DNA of 64,000 nt, from NCBI GenBank assembly GCA_019722365.1, contig JADFUC010000501.1, positions 2,418,001 to 2,482,000 on the forward strand, in the 5' to 3' direction. Both the position numbers and the translations under genes were made by a program. This stretch comes from Lithospermum erythrorhizon (lineage: Eukaryota > Streptophyta > Magnoliopsida > Boraginales > Boraginaceae). Below the pieces are notes generated by a model. The model was given only the letters and a program-made list of their open reading frames with translations, was not told the DNA's origin and did no database searches. Shown here piece after piece: positions 34,721 through 45,345 of the stretch (its first letter is position 1; each line of letters starts with the position of its first letter).

Positions 34721-36135
34721 CATTTAATTCACCCAAATGTCAGACTGGGCCTCTTATCTTACTGGGCTATTGTCAAACCACGCCAATCAATTATATTATA
34801 CTACGCAATTCCAGTACTCGGTCAAAAAAATATTTGTAAGGAAAATCGAACTCATGACCGGACCTTACGGTCACAAACTTATCTATTCGAACAACTTGTT
34901 CATCTTTACAGATAAGCTATTTTGGTCTATTTGTATTTGTAATGGTTATGGGGTTTGTTGGAGTTAGACGATAAGAGTTATAATGTAGAAATTTTTGTTC
35001 GCTTGGTCATTAAACAAGTTGTAGGCTTGGTTCGACGAGCTTTGATCAATCCGAGTAAATTCCAAGCCCAACTTCAAATTAATTCAGTTATTTCAAACTT
35101 CAAGTTACTTAATTAATTATTAAAATGAATAACATTTAACAAGGCAAAAAAACCATTAATCCGTAATCGAGGTTCACATTAATAAAATACATACTCGCAA
35201 CAAAACAATAATAACACATCGAAATCATTATGATTACAAAATTTCATCATAAAAAAATATGAATATAGTAACGAGCTGAGCAAAAGCTCCCTCAAACTCC
35301 TTTTAGGCCAGAAAAACTGGAGCCGCAGTCCATCCAAACAACACGAGATGCTCGATTTAGCTCGGTTCGTGTAGAGTTCCGAATCTTAATAAGTGGAGTT
35401 CGGGTTGCGTTGAGCATATAAAAACGAATTTAGCTGAAATCTCGCAACTCTTCACTTCAAGTCAGTTACAGTAAAGCTTTATTTCAAAGCAAAAAAATAA
35501 ATCAAAATCTGGTAAAATCATTTCTTCATTTTTGTTGATCTATATTATAAACAATTTTAAATTAATTCAAATACTTAATTACCTAAATGATTTTTATTTT
35601 ATTTATTTTTGGTTGATTTTAGTGATCGGATATATAATTAAACTTAAATTAAGCTTCAAATTGTAATACTACGTAATATCATAATTGCATCACTCCCTCC
35701 ATTTTAAATATGAAATGAAGTTGTTTTTGTTTATGTTGTATAATATTTGGTGAAATATGTATCGAATACTAGTATTTTTAGTCTATTTTATTATTGACAT
35801 GATGGTTTTGATTTAAATCGAAGTTATATGTGTGCTACAAAGTTCGTTAATTTTGATCATCGAATATATATTAAACCGGACAATATTTTTGAGACGAAAT
35901 GAGTATTTCTGGAACTGCTAAACTTGTATCGGATTCTGAAATCTATTGTGATATTATGTGTTGATCTCTCTGCTATGAACAAATGTATTTGATTTCGATG
36001 ATTCTGTTAACTGAATAGCGTTGAATTACTATTTTGTAAGGACTAAGGATATATCTTGATTTTGTGTAAAGATTTAATTTTCTCCGTATGTGTTATGATG
36101 TGATTTGATGTAATTTTATGCAGTTAAGAATCGAA
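34721..36135. other. Divergent promoter region between eL14 and the GLTP gene
   Basis: Shared upstream region of two divergent genes. The likely GLTP transcript start lies near 35400-35500, with a leader intron from about 35512 to 36123 (TGCAG before TTAAGAATCGAA). This inferred intron holds a CTCCCTCC-type miniature element at 35692-35907. Confidence 0.4.
35692..35907. mobile_element. Probable MITE, CTCCCTCC type
   Basis: The left end is ACTCCCTCCATTTTAAAT and the right end, inverted, is ATACTCATTTCGTCTCAAAA. These are loosely matching terminal inverted repeats around an AT-rich, non-coding interior of about 216 bp. The match is imperfect and the borders approximate. Confidence 0.4.
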
Positions 36136-37865
36136 ATGGAAGGGACAGTGTTTGGCCCGGCATTAGAAGGAATGAAGCACGTTAGATCTGAACAAGGGGA
36201 AATGCTCGCCAAACCTTTCTTGGACGTCTGCAAATTAATCTTACCTGTGATTGGTATAGTGAGATTACCTTTAGTTCTATAATATATGATCCAACATGTC
36301 TTTTCCCGGTGGAAACCAATTGTTTTATTATGATATCTGTGATTTGAACTTCTGTTAGAAATTCAGAATAAACATAGGAGATTTTTCTTTTTCCGTGGTC
36401 ACTCGTCAGTTGTTGAATTGAATATGTTGGTGATATTTTTTATTTAGAAAGAGAGAAAAATCATTGTAACATTACACGTTATAGTATTGGTTCCTAATAA
36501 GTCAAATTCCTATGTCTAGATTTGATGAGGTTGATCCCTAATAATTGTGAAATGTAGTTCTCCCTCTGTGACCGCCTTCACTAACTAACTAAATTTAATC
36601 ATCCATCATTGGTGTCTCTTCTCTTCTGGGCTTTATAGAAAGTTGTTTCACTTTAGCTTTTATTGATATTGTAGAAGACATTGAATGATACTTCTGCTCC
36701 CTCTCATTGACCATCTTGTTATCTCTTTGAAATGCCAGATCAGTTTGGTGCTGCAATGGCACTTGTGAAATCAGATATTGGCGGTAATGTAACAGTAAGA
36801 TTTTCCTTTACACAATCATAACGGTAATGCTTTCCTGTTTGTGCATGTTTGGATGAGTCTTTATGCCTTCTCTGATTGCTTCAAAGTTTTCCATGAGATA
36901 GTGGTATGAGTATGACATATTCAGGTTAATTATATGAATTATGAGAGAACAAGTAAAGACATTAAATGTAGCATTGAGATCACCCTCTGTCAAGCCAGAT
37001 TAATGTAATCCGAATACTCCTATGCTGGAGGTGGTAATTTTATTTTGCTGGAGTTTATTCATCTCATTTTGTTCCTTCATCTGTAGAGGTTAGAGAATAA
37101 GTACTTGACCGATCCAACAAAGTACAACCATTTGTACAGCATGGTGCAAGAGGAGGTGCAAGCCAATACTGCAAAAGGCTCATCTAGTTGCACCAATGGT
37201 CTTCTTTGGCTGACAAGGTAATTAATGCACAACCATTTCTTTGCTTAATATTGTGTATATCATGTATTCAAGTGCTCTTACTGAATCACCTAAAATGTTT
37301 CCATAGGGCGATGGATTTCCTGGTGGAATTGTTCCGCGATTTACTGGAGCATCAAGATTGGACCATGTCTCAAGCTTGCACTGATTCATACAGTAAGACA
37401 TTGAAAAAGTTTCATGGATGGCTAGCCAGTTCCAGTTTTACGGTAAACAGAATATTCCGTAATGTCTTCCAGAGTGCTCATCTGATAGTTTGTTGATCAT
37501 AGACATGAATATTGGGATTAGCTTTTGATTTTGCCTGATGCTGTCTTAAACAGTCCTTGCAAATTGAATATTGCCTGATGCTGTCTTTATCCGCAGCTTG
37601 CAATGAAGCTTGCACCTGATAGAAAGAAATTTATGGATGTCATAGCGGGCAATGGTGACATTACCGGAGATATTGGAATGTTTTGCTCAACCTTCTCACC
37701 TCTGCTTGAAGAGAACCATAAGTTTTTGGTTAGTATTCTTGATTGTTGTGTAATTGCACCCCAGCATTGTTCACCCTTGATGTTCAGTCGGCTCCGGGAT
37801 GCTAATAACTGATCAATTCGTTCTTGCAGGCCAGCGTTGGTCTTGATGGTCTGAAAGCTTCCTAA
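36136..37865 (+). CDS. GLTP: Glycolipid transfer protein (GLTP domain)
   Basis: Six exons, 36136-36253, 36739-36794, 37087-37217, 37307-37442, 37597-37728, 37830-37865; 609 nt, 202 residues, the usual length of a stand-alone GLTP. Such proteins carry glycosphingolipids (in plants perhaps glucosylceramide) between membranes on the cytosolic side. The sugar-binding residues are visible: D52, N56 and R59 in KSDIGGNVTRLE (the D-x3-N-x2-K/R pattern), W99 in GLLWLTRAMDFL, and H138 in KKFHGWLAS. The all-helical fold continues with RKKFMDVIAGNGDITGDIG and ends VGLDGLKAS. It resembles Arabidopsis GLTP1 more than ACD11. The start ATG follows a probable leader intron. Confidence 0.93.
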
Positions 37866-39833
37866 AATTTCATCAATTTCAAAGTTCTTTATGCTTCTTT
37901 GCTCAATTGTGAGAGCATGTATCTTAAGATTATGCATTTGCTTATGTTGACGCCAATATAAGGATGTATGGTGACATGAAACTCTTTATTTGATGAAAAT
38001 AATTTCAGTTTCTATCAGCCAGATTGAGCATTGTCATTTTATGGCCCCATATTCGAACCCCCCCCCCTCCCCCACCAAATGTTAGGCGGGAGCCTCTTCA
38101 AATTTTCATTAAAATTCCGGTCGAGTATAGCCAAAACTAGACTCCAAGCATTTTTGTACATTGGTTGTGCATTTACCAAATCTGTTTTTTCAAAATATTT
38201 TATTGATAATTAATTAAATTGTTGTATGGATGATTATTCAATCTAAATTTAATCTGATTCACTAGATTTCAATTTAGTTGTGCCAGGTTTGACCATTAGG
38301 CTCTGTTCCAATACAAAGTATATTTGGTAGTAAACTGTAAGACCATTCCAATGGGGGTTATTTGGAGGGGTATTTAGCTCCAATGGGAGATATTTTATAG
38401 GACAATCTTTTGTCCATTTTACACAAAATTATTCAATAATTTCAAAAAAAATTGATAAAGGGTGAAAGAAGTAAAGGGATGGAAAAGGGGGATAAGGGGT
38501 GATGCTTGGTTGTGGCCAATAAGAGAAAAATGCCGCATTAAGCCGCCTTGATGAATTCGTTTAAAATTTTTATGCATTTGATTGCCGGGAACGGATGGAG
38601 ATGGAGATCTCACATTGGGCAATGTGGTCATTTTAACCGCTTTACATTATTTAGCGGTTTAAAGGGGTATTATTTTTTTAATTATTTAAAAAAAATTTTA
38701 CCAATATTTTTTAATTTTAATTGTGCATAAATAGAGGCTAGGAATTGTATGAGTTTGGACCGAAAATCATTATTTCCTCACTTTTCTCTTCATTTTTCTC
38801 AAGTATTTTTGTTAATTTATCTTCTGTTTATGGATCCAAATCAAAATTATAATTATCCTTCAAATTTAATTATTTTCATGTTAAAAAATAGAAATAAAAA
38901 TGTTTATTATTATTATTATTTGAAAATATAATTATAATTATAAAATCATAATAAAATATAATAATAAGATAGAGAATGAATATATGGTGGGGTATATGTT
39001 AATTGATGTGGAGGAAAGAAAAAATGATGGGGAGGGAATAGAAAATAAAATATTTTTTCTAAATATTTTTTATTGGAGAGTGTAAAAGATTATGAGGATA
39101 TTGATGATATGGAAGATGAATAAAGTGATGTGGTATAATAACTTTTTTTTCATTGACAAAAATATTTCTCCTTGTTTCTACATTTTTATATGATAAAATA
39201 TGAGTTTTCGACCATGATATCATTTGTTGCCTCTACTTTCTTAACGGCTAATAACCAATAGAGACGCATTGCCAAGGAATTGATGAAAGGCTTCCTTTTA
39301 CATCAATATGTTTTTGTTGATTTTGGATTTTTGGTTGTTGAAACTTTTCCCCTCTACATTGGCCCATTGACATAGAAGAAAAAAAACAAAGCAAAGCTTG
39401 GAGGTTTACCTTCTCCCCCCTTGTTTTCTTGGTTTTCTTCTATGTCCATATTTCTCTATATAGAGATTGATATATAAGCAAAGGGAGAAGAGCCTTTCAA
39501 GTGATGAAATCTACATTGGATGAATTCTTGAATAACTACTATTGCATGCATTAATTTCTTCTGAGGAAAGGTTTGTGTCATTCATCTTTATTCCATTTCT
39601 TTGTCTCCTAATCGTATTCTTGGGTCAATTGGAGAACTTATCACATGGTAAGGTTGCATACTATCCAATATCTCCTAAGCGGCATGTTGATGCTGATTAT
39701 GTTGTTGCTTGATGATTATGATCATTCATTCTCTTTTTTACAATAGTGTTAGGATTGTATCGTCGTCAAGTTGATGTTCTATTCCAAGCAACAAAGCTCC
39801 CCTGTGAATTGAAAAGCAACGGATTGTAACGAG
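37866..39833. other. Spacer between the GLTP and RIC genes
   Basis: Contains the GLTP 3' UTR, a C-rich run at about 38059-38075, a possible miniature element (about 38300-39140) and the RIC 5' region. The RIC leader side holds CTCTATATAGAG near 39463, a possible TATA region, followed by GA- and CT-rich sequence. Confidence 0.4.
38300..39140. mobile_element. Possible MITE or decayed DNA transposon
   Basis: The left part (CTCTGTTCCAATAC, CCATTCCAATGGGGG, CTCCAATGGGAGATATTTTAT) and the inverted right part (near ATATTTTTTATTGGAGAG) have loosely complementary ends around AT-rich sequence without coding capacity. Resemblance to 8400-8650 hints at a family. Borders and target duplication were not established. 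Confidence 0.3.
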
Positions 39834-40708
39834 ATGGGTACAAAAGTGAAAGGTCTTTTGAGAGGCTTGAGATACATTTCTCAGATATTTGGTTAGTAAT
39901 TCTGATGATTCTACATTTCTACCATATAAACCACACACAATTCTACTATAAGTTAACATCAAGAATTGCAATTTTGATGCAGATGAAGAAAAGAAACACG
40001 AAATTCAGATCGGCTTACCCACAGATGTAAAACATGTGGCTCATATAGGCAGCGATGGACCATCGCTTGATTCTCCAAGCTGGGTAAATACTAATATTGC
40101 AATGATCACATTTTCTTGAATTTTTATGGATTGATTTGACCTCATAATGAACAACATGCTTGGTGTGATGATAACTGTTTTGATCTTCATAGATGAAGGG
40201 CTATGAATCGCCAGGGGGAGATCAGCAATCAACACCATCTGATGTTGAAGGTTAGTCGTTGGCTTATTATGTATACGAACTACTCCATATTAAAATTACG
40301 AGCATTGCACGTGGTCATACATATCGTTGAGAATGCAGTTTGAAACATTGTTGTATTAAGGGGAATGTTTTTTGTTTATGTATAGATACAAAGAGAAGAG
40401 CTCATAGGGACCATCCAGATGTACCAAAATCAACAAGACGACATTCACCAAAGGAGAACTCATCAGGGGATAGCTCCCCTAACAAAGAGAAGGTAAGGCA
40501 TTCCAGAAGACATCACTTGAAGGACTCTGAAAGTACAAATTTAATCAATCAGGATGGAAGTGTTGGGTCTGAGTCGAATGCAAGAGAGCTCCTGGACATC
40601 CCAAAGAAATCTCGACGAAAGAAAACCAAGGATTCTACCTCATCTCGAGCATCGAAGTCTAGAGGCTCAGAGTTGCTTACATCTAGTCCTGACGAGGAGT
40701 CCTCTTAA
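39834..40708 (+). CDS. ROP-interactive CRIB motif-containing protein (RIC)
   Basis: Four exons, 39834-39891, 39983-40083, 40193-40250, 40386-40708; 540 nt, 179 residues. RIC proteins bind active ROP GTPases and link them to actin, microtubules or calcium in polar growth. The N-terminus MGTKVKGLLRGLRYISQIF followed by the CRIB motif IGLPTDVKHVAHIG (about 29-42), then SPSWMKGYESP, matches the RIC10/RIC11 type of Arabidopsis. The remaining two thirds are low in complexity, rich in Ser, Lys, Arg and His (KSTRRHSPKENSSGDSS, KKSRRKKTKDSTSSR), and probably disordered. Target binding outside the CRIB cannot be judged. The CRIB His pair (H37, H40) is intact. Confidence 0.92.
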
Positions 40709-41699
40709 AGAAAGTACTGAAGCTTGCTTGTTGATACAGATTATTCAAACCTTAAGATTTTGTTTTTCTTGGTAGGTAGAAACTTGCTTAGACTACTTGA
40801 ATAATCTTCAACTATGGTGAGAATCTTGTGTGACCCAACCCCATTTGTCTTCAACTATGAAGACCAGAATTGTATGGTTTATTAGTTTATTGTGGCAGGT
40901 TCTTCATTCAAAAGGTCAGCTTCTAATTCTCCCAGACAAATAAAGCTGTTTAAATATGATGTTTGCTTGAGATATACTGATACTTTTATGCATCATGCAT
41001 TGAATATTTACGATATTAGAACCCATGATATTCACGAAAGAGGCGCTCAATATTTTTAAGCATAATGTACGAGGGGAGGTATATGATATTTTCCGATTAA
41101 TCACAAAAAGCATATGGTGAGGCAGGGAAGTAGTGAGGTTTGTGTGCTTTGCTTCATTGCTTGTTCACAGGCGGAGTAGATAAAATATGAGATTACTATT
41201 TCTTACCAAAAATTCACAACATGAAAAAATTGTAAAGAACAATTAAAAATTAAACTTATGACAATTGACAACCAACAATCATTCAGTCTAGAGCTATAAT
41301 GGAAGCCCATTCTAGATTTTTTTTTTAAAACTGTGAAAGTATATTTGGATCGTGTCTACTAATTATTGATATTGTAGAATGTAGATGATATTCAATAAGA
41401 AATTTATATATATACAATTAGGCTAATCTAACTTTTCCAATTTTAGTACATCAATCACCAATTATAAATACAATACATAATTGTGTGTAAAAAATAAGAA
41501 TAATCCAAAACTTCGAGAAAGCATCTCAAAGGGACAAAAAAGTCGTGACAAAAATTTCAAGAACTAAAATTCAACGTACAAAATGTCATCTTAAACAAAA
41601 CATCAATGAATATATAATGGTGACACTGATTTAACCAGACCAATCAATCAACTTTATCGTGTAGACATAACATTAAAACCCAACTAATTGAAATATACA

Positions 41700-41960
41700 A
41701 CCTCCATATCTAAAGATATCATTTTTTAATAGTCAAAATCAACAATTTCTTTAAATAAATTTTTTTTTCAATTTTAATTAACACACACAACTTTAATTTG
41801 GATCAAAATTATAGTGTTATTAATGATTAAATAGATTGGATTACTATATTTTGATTCTTTTTAACAAAACATCATATATATATATATAAGTTAAAGTTCA
41901 AAATTTTAAATTCGACTCATAAAAAGATTTAAAAACTAGACTATGTTGTAGATGGAGTAA
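41700..41960. mobile_element. Probable MITE
   Basis: The left end CCTCCATATCTAAAGAT and the inverted right end TTACTCCATCTACAACAT are similar terminal inverted repeats. The interior is about 260 bp, AT-rich, with a TATATATA run and no coding potential. Confidence 0.4.
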
Positions 41961-42008
41961 TCGAGTCAAAAAAGAAAACAATGACATGTAACGTTGCATA
42001 ATGAATGG

Positions 42009-42043
42009 CACAACTCGACTAGGACTTTGCATTAATATATAGT
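42009..42043 (+). repeat. 35-bp copy of alcohol-oxidase promoter sequence
   Basis: A perfect 35-bp match to 45246-45280, starting CACAACTCGACTAGG and ending ATTAATATATAGT. The second copy lies directly upstream of the TATA box of the alcohol oxidase. The 3.2 kb between them is repeat-rich. Confidence 0.9.
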
Positions 42044-42104
42044 ATTAGGAGTATATACATCTTATATGTAGGAGTTATTATGCTAAGTACAATTCTTTTA
42101 CTTG

Positions 42105-42452
42105 GTCCGTTTGTTTTTAGAGTGAATATCATTGAATGTAGGTTAATATTAATATTTACCTTGTTTGGATATCACAATTTTATTTTACATAGTTTAATCT
42201 AGATTAATAGTTTCACCCATTATCCCCAATTCATTCACCCTCAAATATTGGTGTAATAGAAGGTGAACGAAATTTTAATAGTTTTCAAATAATATTTTAA
42301 TAGTTTCACCTACATTCACCTAGAGAAGGATAATGACATCCAAACAATATTTTAATAATTTCACCTTCATTCACCTATATTCCCTTAAACTAGATTAATT
42401 ATTAATTTTTACCCTCACCTAGATTCACCCCAATCCAAACAGATTTTTATGC
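42105..42452. mobile_element. Probable MITE with GTTTGGA-type inverted ends
   Basis: The left end has GGTCCGTTTGTTTTTAGAGT and the inverted right end CTGTTTGGATTGGGGTGAAT. The interior repeats the word TTCACCTA several times and TAATATTTTAATA twice. The length (about 350 bp) and lack of an open frame fit a non-autonomous DNA element. Confidence 0.45.
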
Positions 42453-43021
42453 ATGATGCATAAGCAACTATGCACCCTTGGATAGCTATTCTGCGTGTTT
42501 AACATCATGACTTAATTTAAATCGGTTAAAATATGCTTCCACCTTTATCACAAACTCTCTACACAACACTTAATCATTTACCATCATCTTTCCTCCGCCG
42601 GTTTCTCCTCGTCGCCGTGATCTCTCCGGCCGAATTTCTCGTTACGTTGCCTCCGTGATCTCCGGCACACAACATCAAATCTCGGATAGTTAATCATCTC
42701 TATCAATTGAATAATTCTTGTGCACCAACATTAATTAGTTTTTTGAATTCAAATTTTTTGTATTTTTCTTCGGTCATTGTCGAGGTCCCGTGTTATCGCC
42801 CTCAAAGGATTTTGTCGGAGTCCCTCGCGCGCCAGTACTTTGTGAGTGTTGTTCCATGTTGTGTAGTTGTCCCAGTTATGTTTAAATTTTGAATTGGTTG
42901 CTTAACGTTTGGACATGATTATATCTAAACTATAAACAAACACAATAAGCATCCACTATATAAACTATGACGAAAAGTGTCATTTTATTCAATAGAAACA
43001 AACAAAAACCGTGACTATGTT

Positions 43022-43204
43022 TTAATAGAAGAAATCTCTGTCAAAAAAAATCGTAACAATCCAAGCTAATACTAGAAATGGTAAAATGTTAAATATTGTG
43101 AATGTTGCGTAACCTTTTCCACCTATTTCTTCATGCTTGATAATACCGGTAATGAAAAGAACAATCGTAAGCAGAGTGATGAACACAATAAATTATTTAG
43201 CCAT
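43022..43204 (-). pseudogene. Small hydrophobic protein ORF with an early stop
   Basis: From the ATG at 43204 the frame reads M-A-K, then a TAA (43193-43195), then 56 open codons to a final TAA at 43022. After the stop it reads FIVFITLLTIVLFITGIIKH, a signal-peptide or membrane-like segment, then a short polar linker, then a second hydrophobic stretch, TFTIFNILPFLVLAWIVTIF. A TATA box lies 60 bp upstream. The architecture suggests a once-expressed small membrane or secreted peptide. I recognise no family. No in-frame ATG follows the stop, so it looks broken. Confidence 0.5.
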
Positions 43205-43263
43205 TTTACAGATGTGTATAAATATTTTGAGAAGGGTGTTTAGAATTATGGGTGAAAGTGAAG

Positions 43264-43272
43264 TATTTATAG
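43264..43272 (-). promoter_or_regulatory. TATA box of the small-ORF unit
   Basis: CTATAAATA on the minus strand, 60 bp before the ATG at 43204, in a good position for a short 5' UTR beginning near CACTTTCACCCATAATTC. Confidence 0.55.
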
Positions 43273-43548
43273 CGTGAAATTTTATAAAGTATCAGTTATT
43301 GTTACCGTTTGAGGAGAAAAATAAATGTTAATTTTACTGTTCATTACAGTTAGAAAAATAGGGAGGAAAAATATTTTTAAGTATGTTAAATATGATGTAG
43401 CCGTTAGAATGCACAAGTTGTAACACATAATAAATGCTCGTGAGATAATACATACGATGAACACATATGATAATATAACACAAAAGTTATTTAGAGAATA
43501 TCAATGTCACTATCCGATTATAAATATTTCGTGATATCAATGGGGGTG

Positions 43549-43885
43549 TTTATACCTCCACAAAATAAGATGCAAAAATTAAACTCTCCACATAAGTATG
43601 TAAATTTATTAATAAACAATGAGATGAATATTGTAACACTTTACCTAACAATATAAGCAATATAATCATAAAGTGAAGATTTTTACACTTCACTAATAAA
43701 TTAATTTACGAATTTTATTTATGTCCATGATGTTATAGTGTAAATGAGGATTTTAAACTTCCACCAAGTATAACGGTTAATATCACTACTCAAAATCATC
43801 TTTCGTGATTTTATGGGGATTTAGACCTCCACATAGTAAGTTTCCTAGTCAATAAATACAAGATGGAAGATTTAACTCTCCACAC
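43549..43885. repeat. Dispersed copies of a CTCCACA motif
   Basis: Short variants of GATTTA(A/G)(A/C)CTCCACA recur at about 43549, 43580, 43675, 43746, 43817 and 43867, each followed by an AT-rich string. The regular recurrence suggests a non-coding unit built from decayed repeats rather than a gene. Confidence 0.5.
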
Positions 43886-43905
43886 AAAATAATAATATCC
43901 ATACT

Positions 43906-44083
43906 TATTATAGAGCACTTGACAAGTTGCTAATTTCCTATAATAAGGGATGAGATAACCATTCTAGTTATAGATCACTTGACGGATTTCCAGTTTTCTA
44001 TAATCAAGGGAGATATTAATATTATAATAGTCACTCTTAGTTATACATCACTTGACGGATTGTCAGTTTTCTATAAATGGGAC
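43906..44083. repeat. Three degenerate tandem repeats
   Basis: Copies at about 43906-43950, 43967-44010 and 44039-44083 share the pattern TTATA(G/C)A(G/T)CACTTGAC, then TTTTCTATAA. Their period is about 61-72 bp. Confidence 0.75.
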
Positions 44084-44325
44084 GAATAGTAATAATTATA
44101 ATATTGAAATGATAAGAATAGATGATATACCTACCAACAGACACTTCCGATAAAGACGATCGTGCTGATAACGTGTTAAAAAAATTGAATATTTAATAGC
44201 TCAAACTAATATGATATTATTATTACTACTATGTTACGTTACAATATTATAATTGTTATATTACTACTACGTACTACTAGATTGTTATTACTTTATATTA
44301 CATACTATCTATTACTATATTATAC

Positions 44326-44560
44326 TACTTTTATTTCAAATTAATTGACTTTCTCACTTATCGAAACACAACTTTAATTATTAATTACTTTTTATATACA
44401 TTATGAAAAATTACGAAAAGAATATATTATGAAAATATTTTTAAAACCAAATTCAATGAGATCTATTTTATATTTTCGGATTAGTGAATAAAAAATAATT
44501 TGTGGTCAAAACTTTGACACGCAATTCCAAAACGTCAATTAATTTGAAATGGAGGGAGTT
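44326..44560. mobile_element. MITE, ATTTCAAATTAATTGAC ends (copy 1)
   Basis: Terminal inverted repeats contain ATTTCAAATTAATTGAC at the left and GTCAATTAATTTGAAAT GGAGGGAG at the right, a perfect inner inverted repeat of 17 bp. The interior (about 235 bp in all) is AT-rich, with ATTACTTTTTATATACATT and CCAAATTCAATGAGATC. Confidence 0.8.
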
Positions 44561-44867
44561 TAAATTAGATGAAGTATAGGACGAGAATGGAACAAATGCC
44601 ATATACTCCTTTTTTTTTGTTTTTTTCGTTTTGCTATTTGCACAGAAATTAAGGAAAAGAAAAAGTAGTCAAAAAGTACATTGAAAATGTAGAATGATAA
44701 TAAATTGAAACTATATCATTGGTTGATTTATAATTTAAAGAAAAAAAAAATAGTCAAAAAATTAGGTGAAAAGAAATGTAAAAGAAGTGCAATTTATTAT
44801 GCTAAAGCGATAGTATTTTGAAACAAAAGTTTTAGGCTAAAGCGACAAATATAAGCAGGTAATATAT

Positions 44868-45082
44868 ACCGTCTCCATTTTCAAATTAATAGAATTTACC
44901 CGACTTTTTGAGAGACATGGCTTTTAATAATTAATTACTTGCTATATATATTATGAAAAATTATAATAAAATATTTTAAAACTGAATCCAATTATATCAA
45001 TTTTATATTTTTTGGGTTATTGAATAAAAATGCCTTATCACAGTATCCCAAAATATCGATTAATTTGAAATGGATGAAATTT
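44868..45082. mobile_element. MITE, same family (copy 2)
   Basis: Same layout as the element at 44326-44560: CTCCATTTTCAAATTAAT at the left and GATTAATTTGAAATGGATG at the right, with the shared interior words AATTAATTACTT, ATTATGAAAAATTA and TTTTATATTTT. Shorter and more diverged. Confidence 0.75.
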
Positions 45083-45245
45083 TACATAACTTGTTATGGT
45101 ACATCTGTTACATTGTAGGATGGGGTATTTATACTACAAAATTAACCAAACAAATACTATTCATTTCCCCAAATTACCTAAAATATTTCAACAATTTATA
45201 CTATTCACAAGTTGACTTCTATAACAGTAAGTAAGGATAATATGT

Positions 45246-45299
45246 CACAACTCGACTAGGACTTTGCATTAATATATAGTTATATACTCCATATATATA
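45246..45299 (+). promoter_or_regulatory. Core promoter of the alcohol-oxidase gene
   Basis: The TATA-like string TATATATA (45292-45299) lies about 47 bp before the ATG at 45346. Directly upstream is the 35-bp segment (45246-45280) that also occurs at 42009-42043. Confidence 0.55.
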
Positions 45300-45345
45300 G
45301 ATATGAGTGTCTCCTCTTCATACACAAGCTAGCAACATAGTCAAG

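Larger units (their letters stand above)
40709..45345. other. Repeat-rich spacer between RIC and the alcohol oxidase
   Basis: Holds several miniature elements (41700-41960, 42105-42452, 44326-44560, 44868-45082), a C/G-rich patch at 42590-42670 with CCGCCGG and CTCCGGCC words, a broken small ORF with its own TATA box (43022-43272), tandem repeats at 43906-44083, and the promoter of the alcohol oxidase at the right end. Confidence 0.5.

Noticed and set aside
37587..37937. 116-codon open frame on the minus strand
   Set aside because: Overlaps GLTP exons 5 and 6 in antisense and shows no recognisable protein.
43546..44090. CRISPR-like array of short repeats
   Set aside because: The repeats are degenerate, vary in spacing and lie in a plant nuclear context; tandem or retroelement-derived repeats explain them better.
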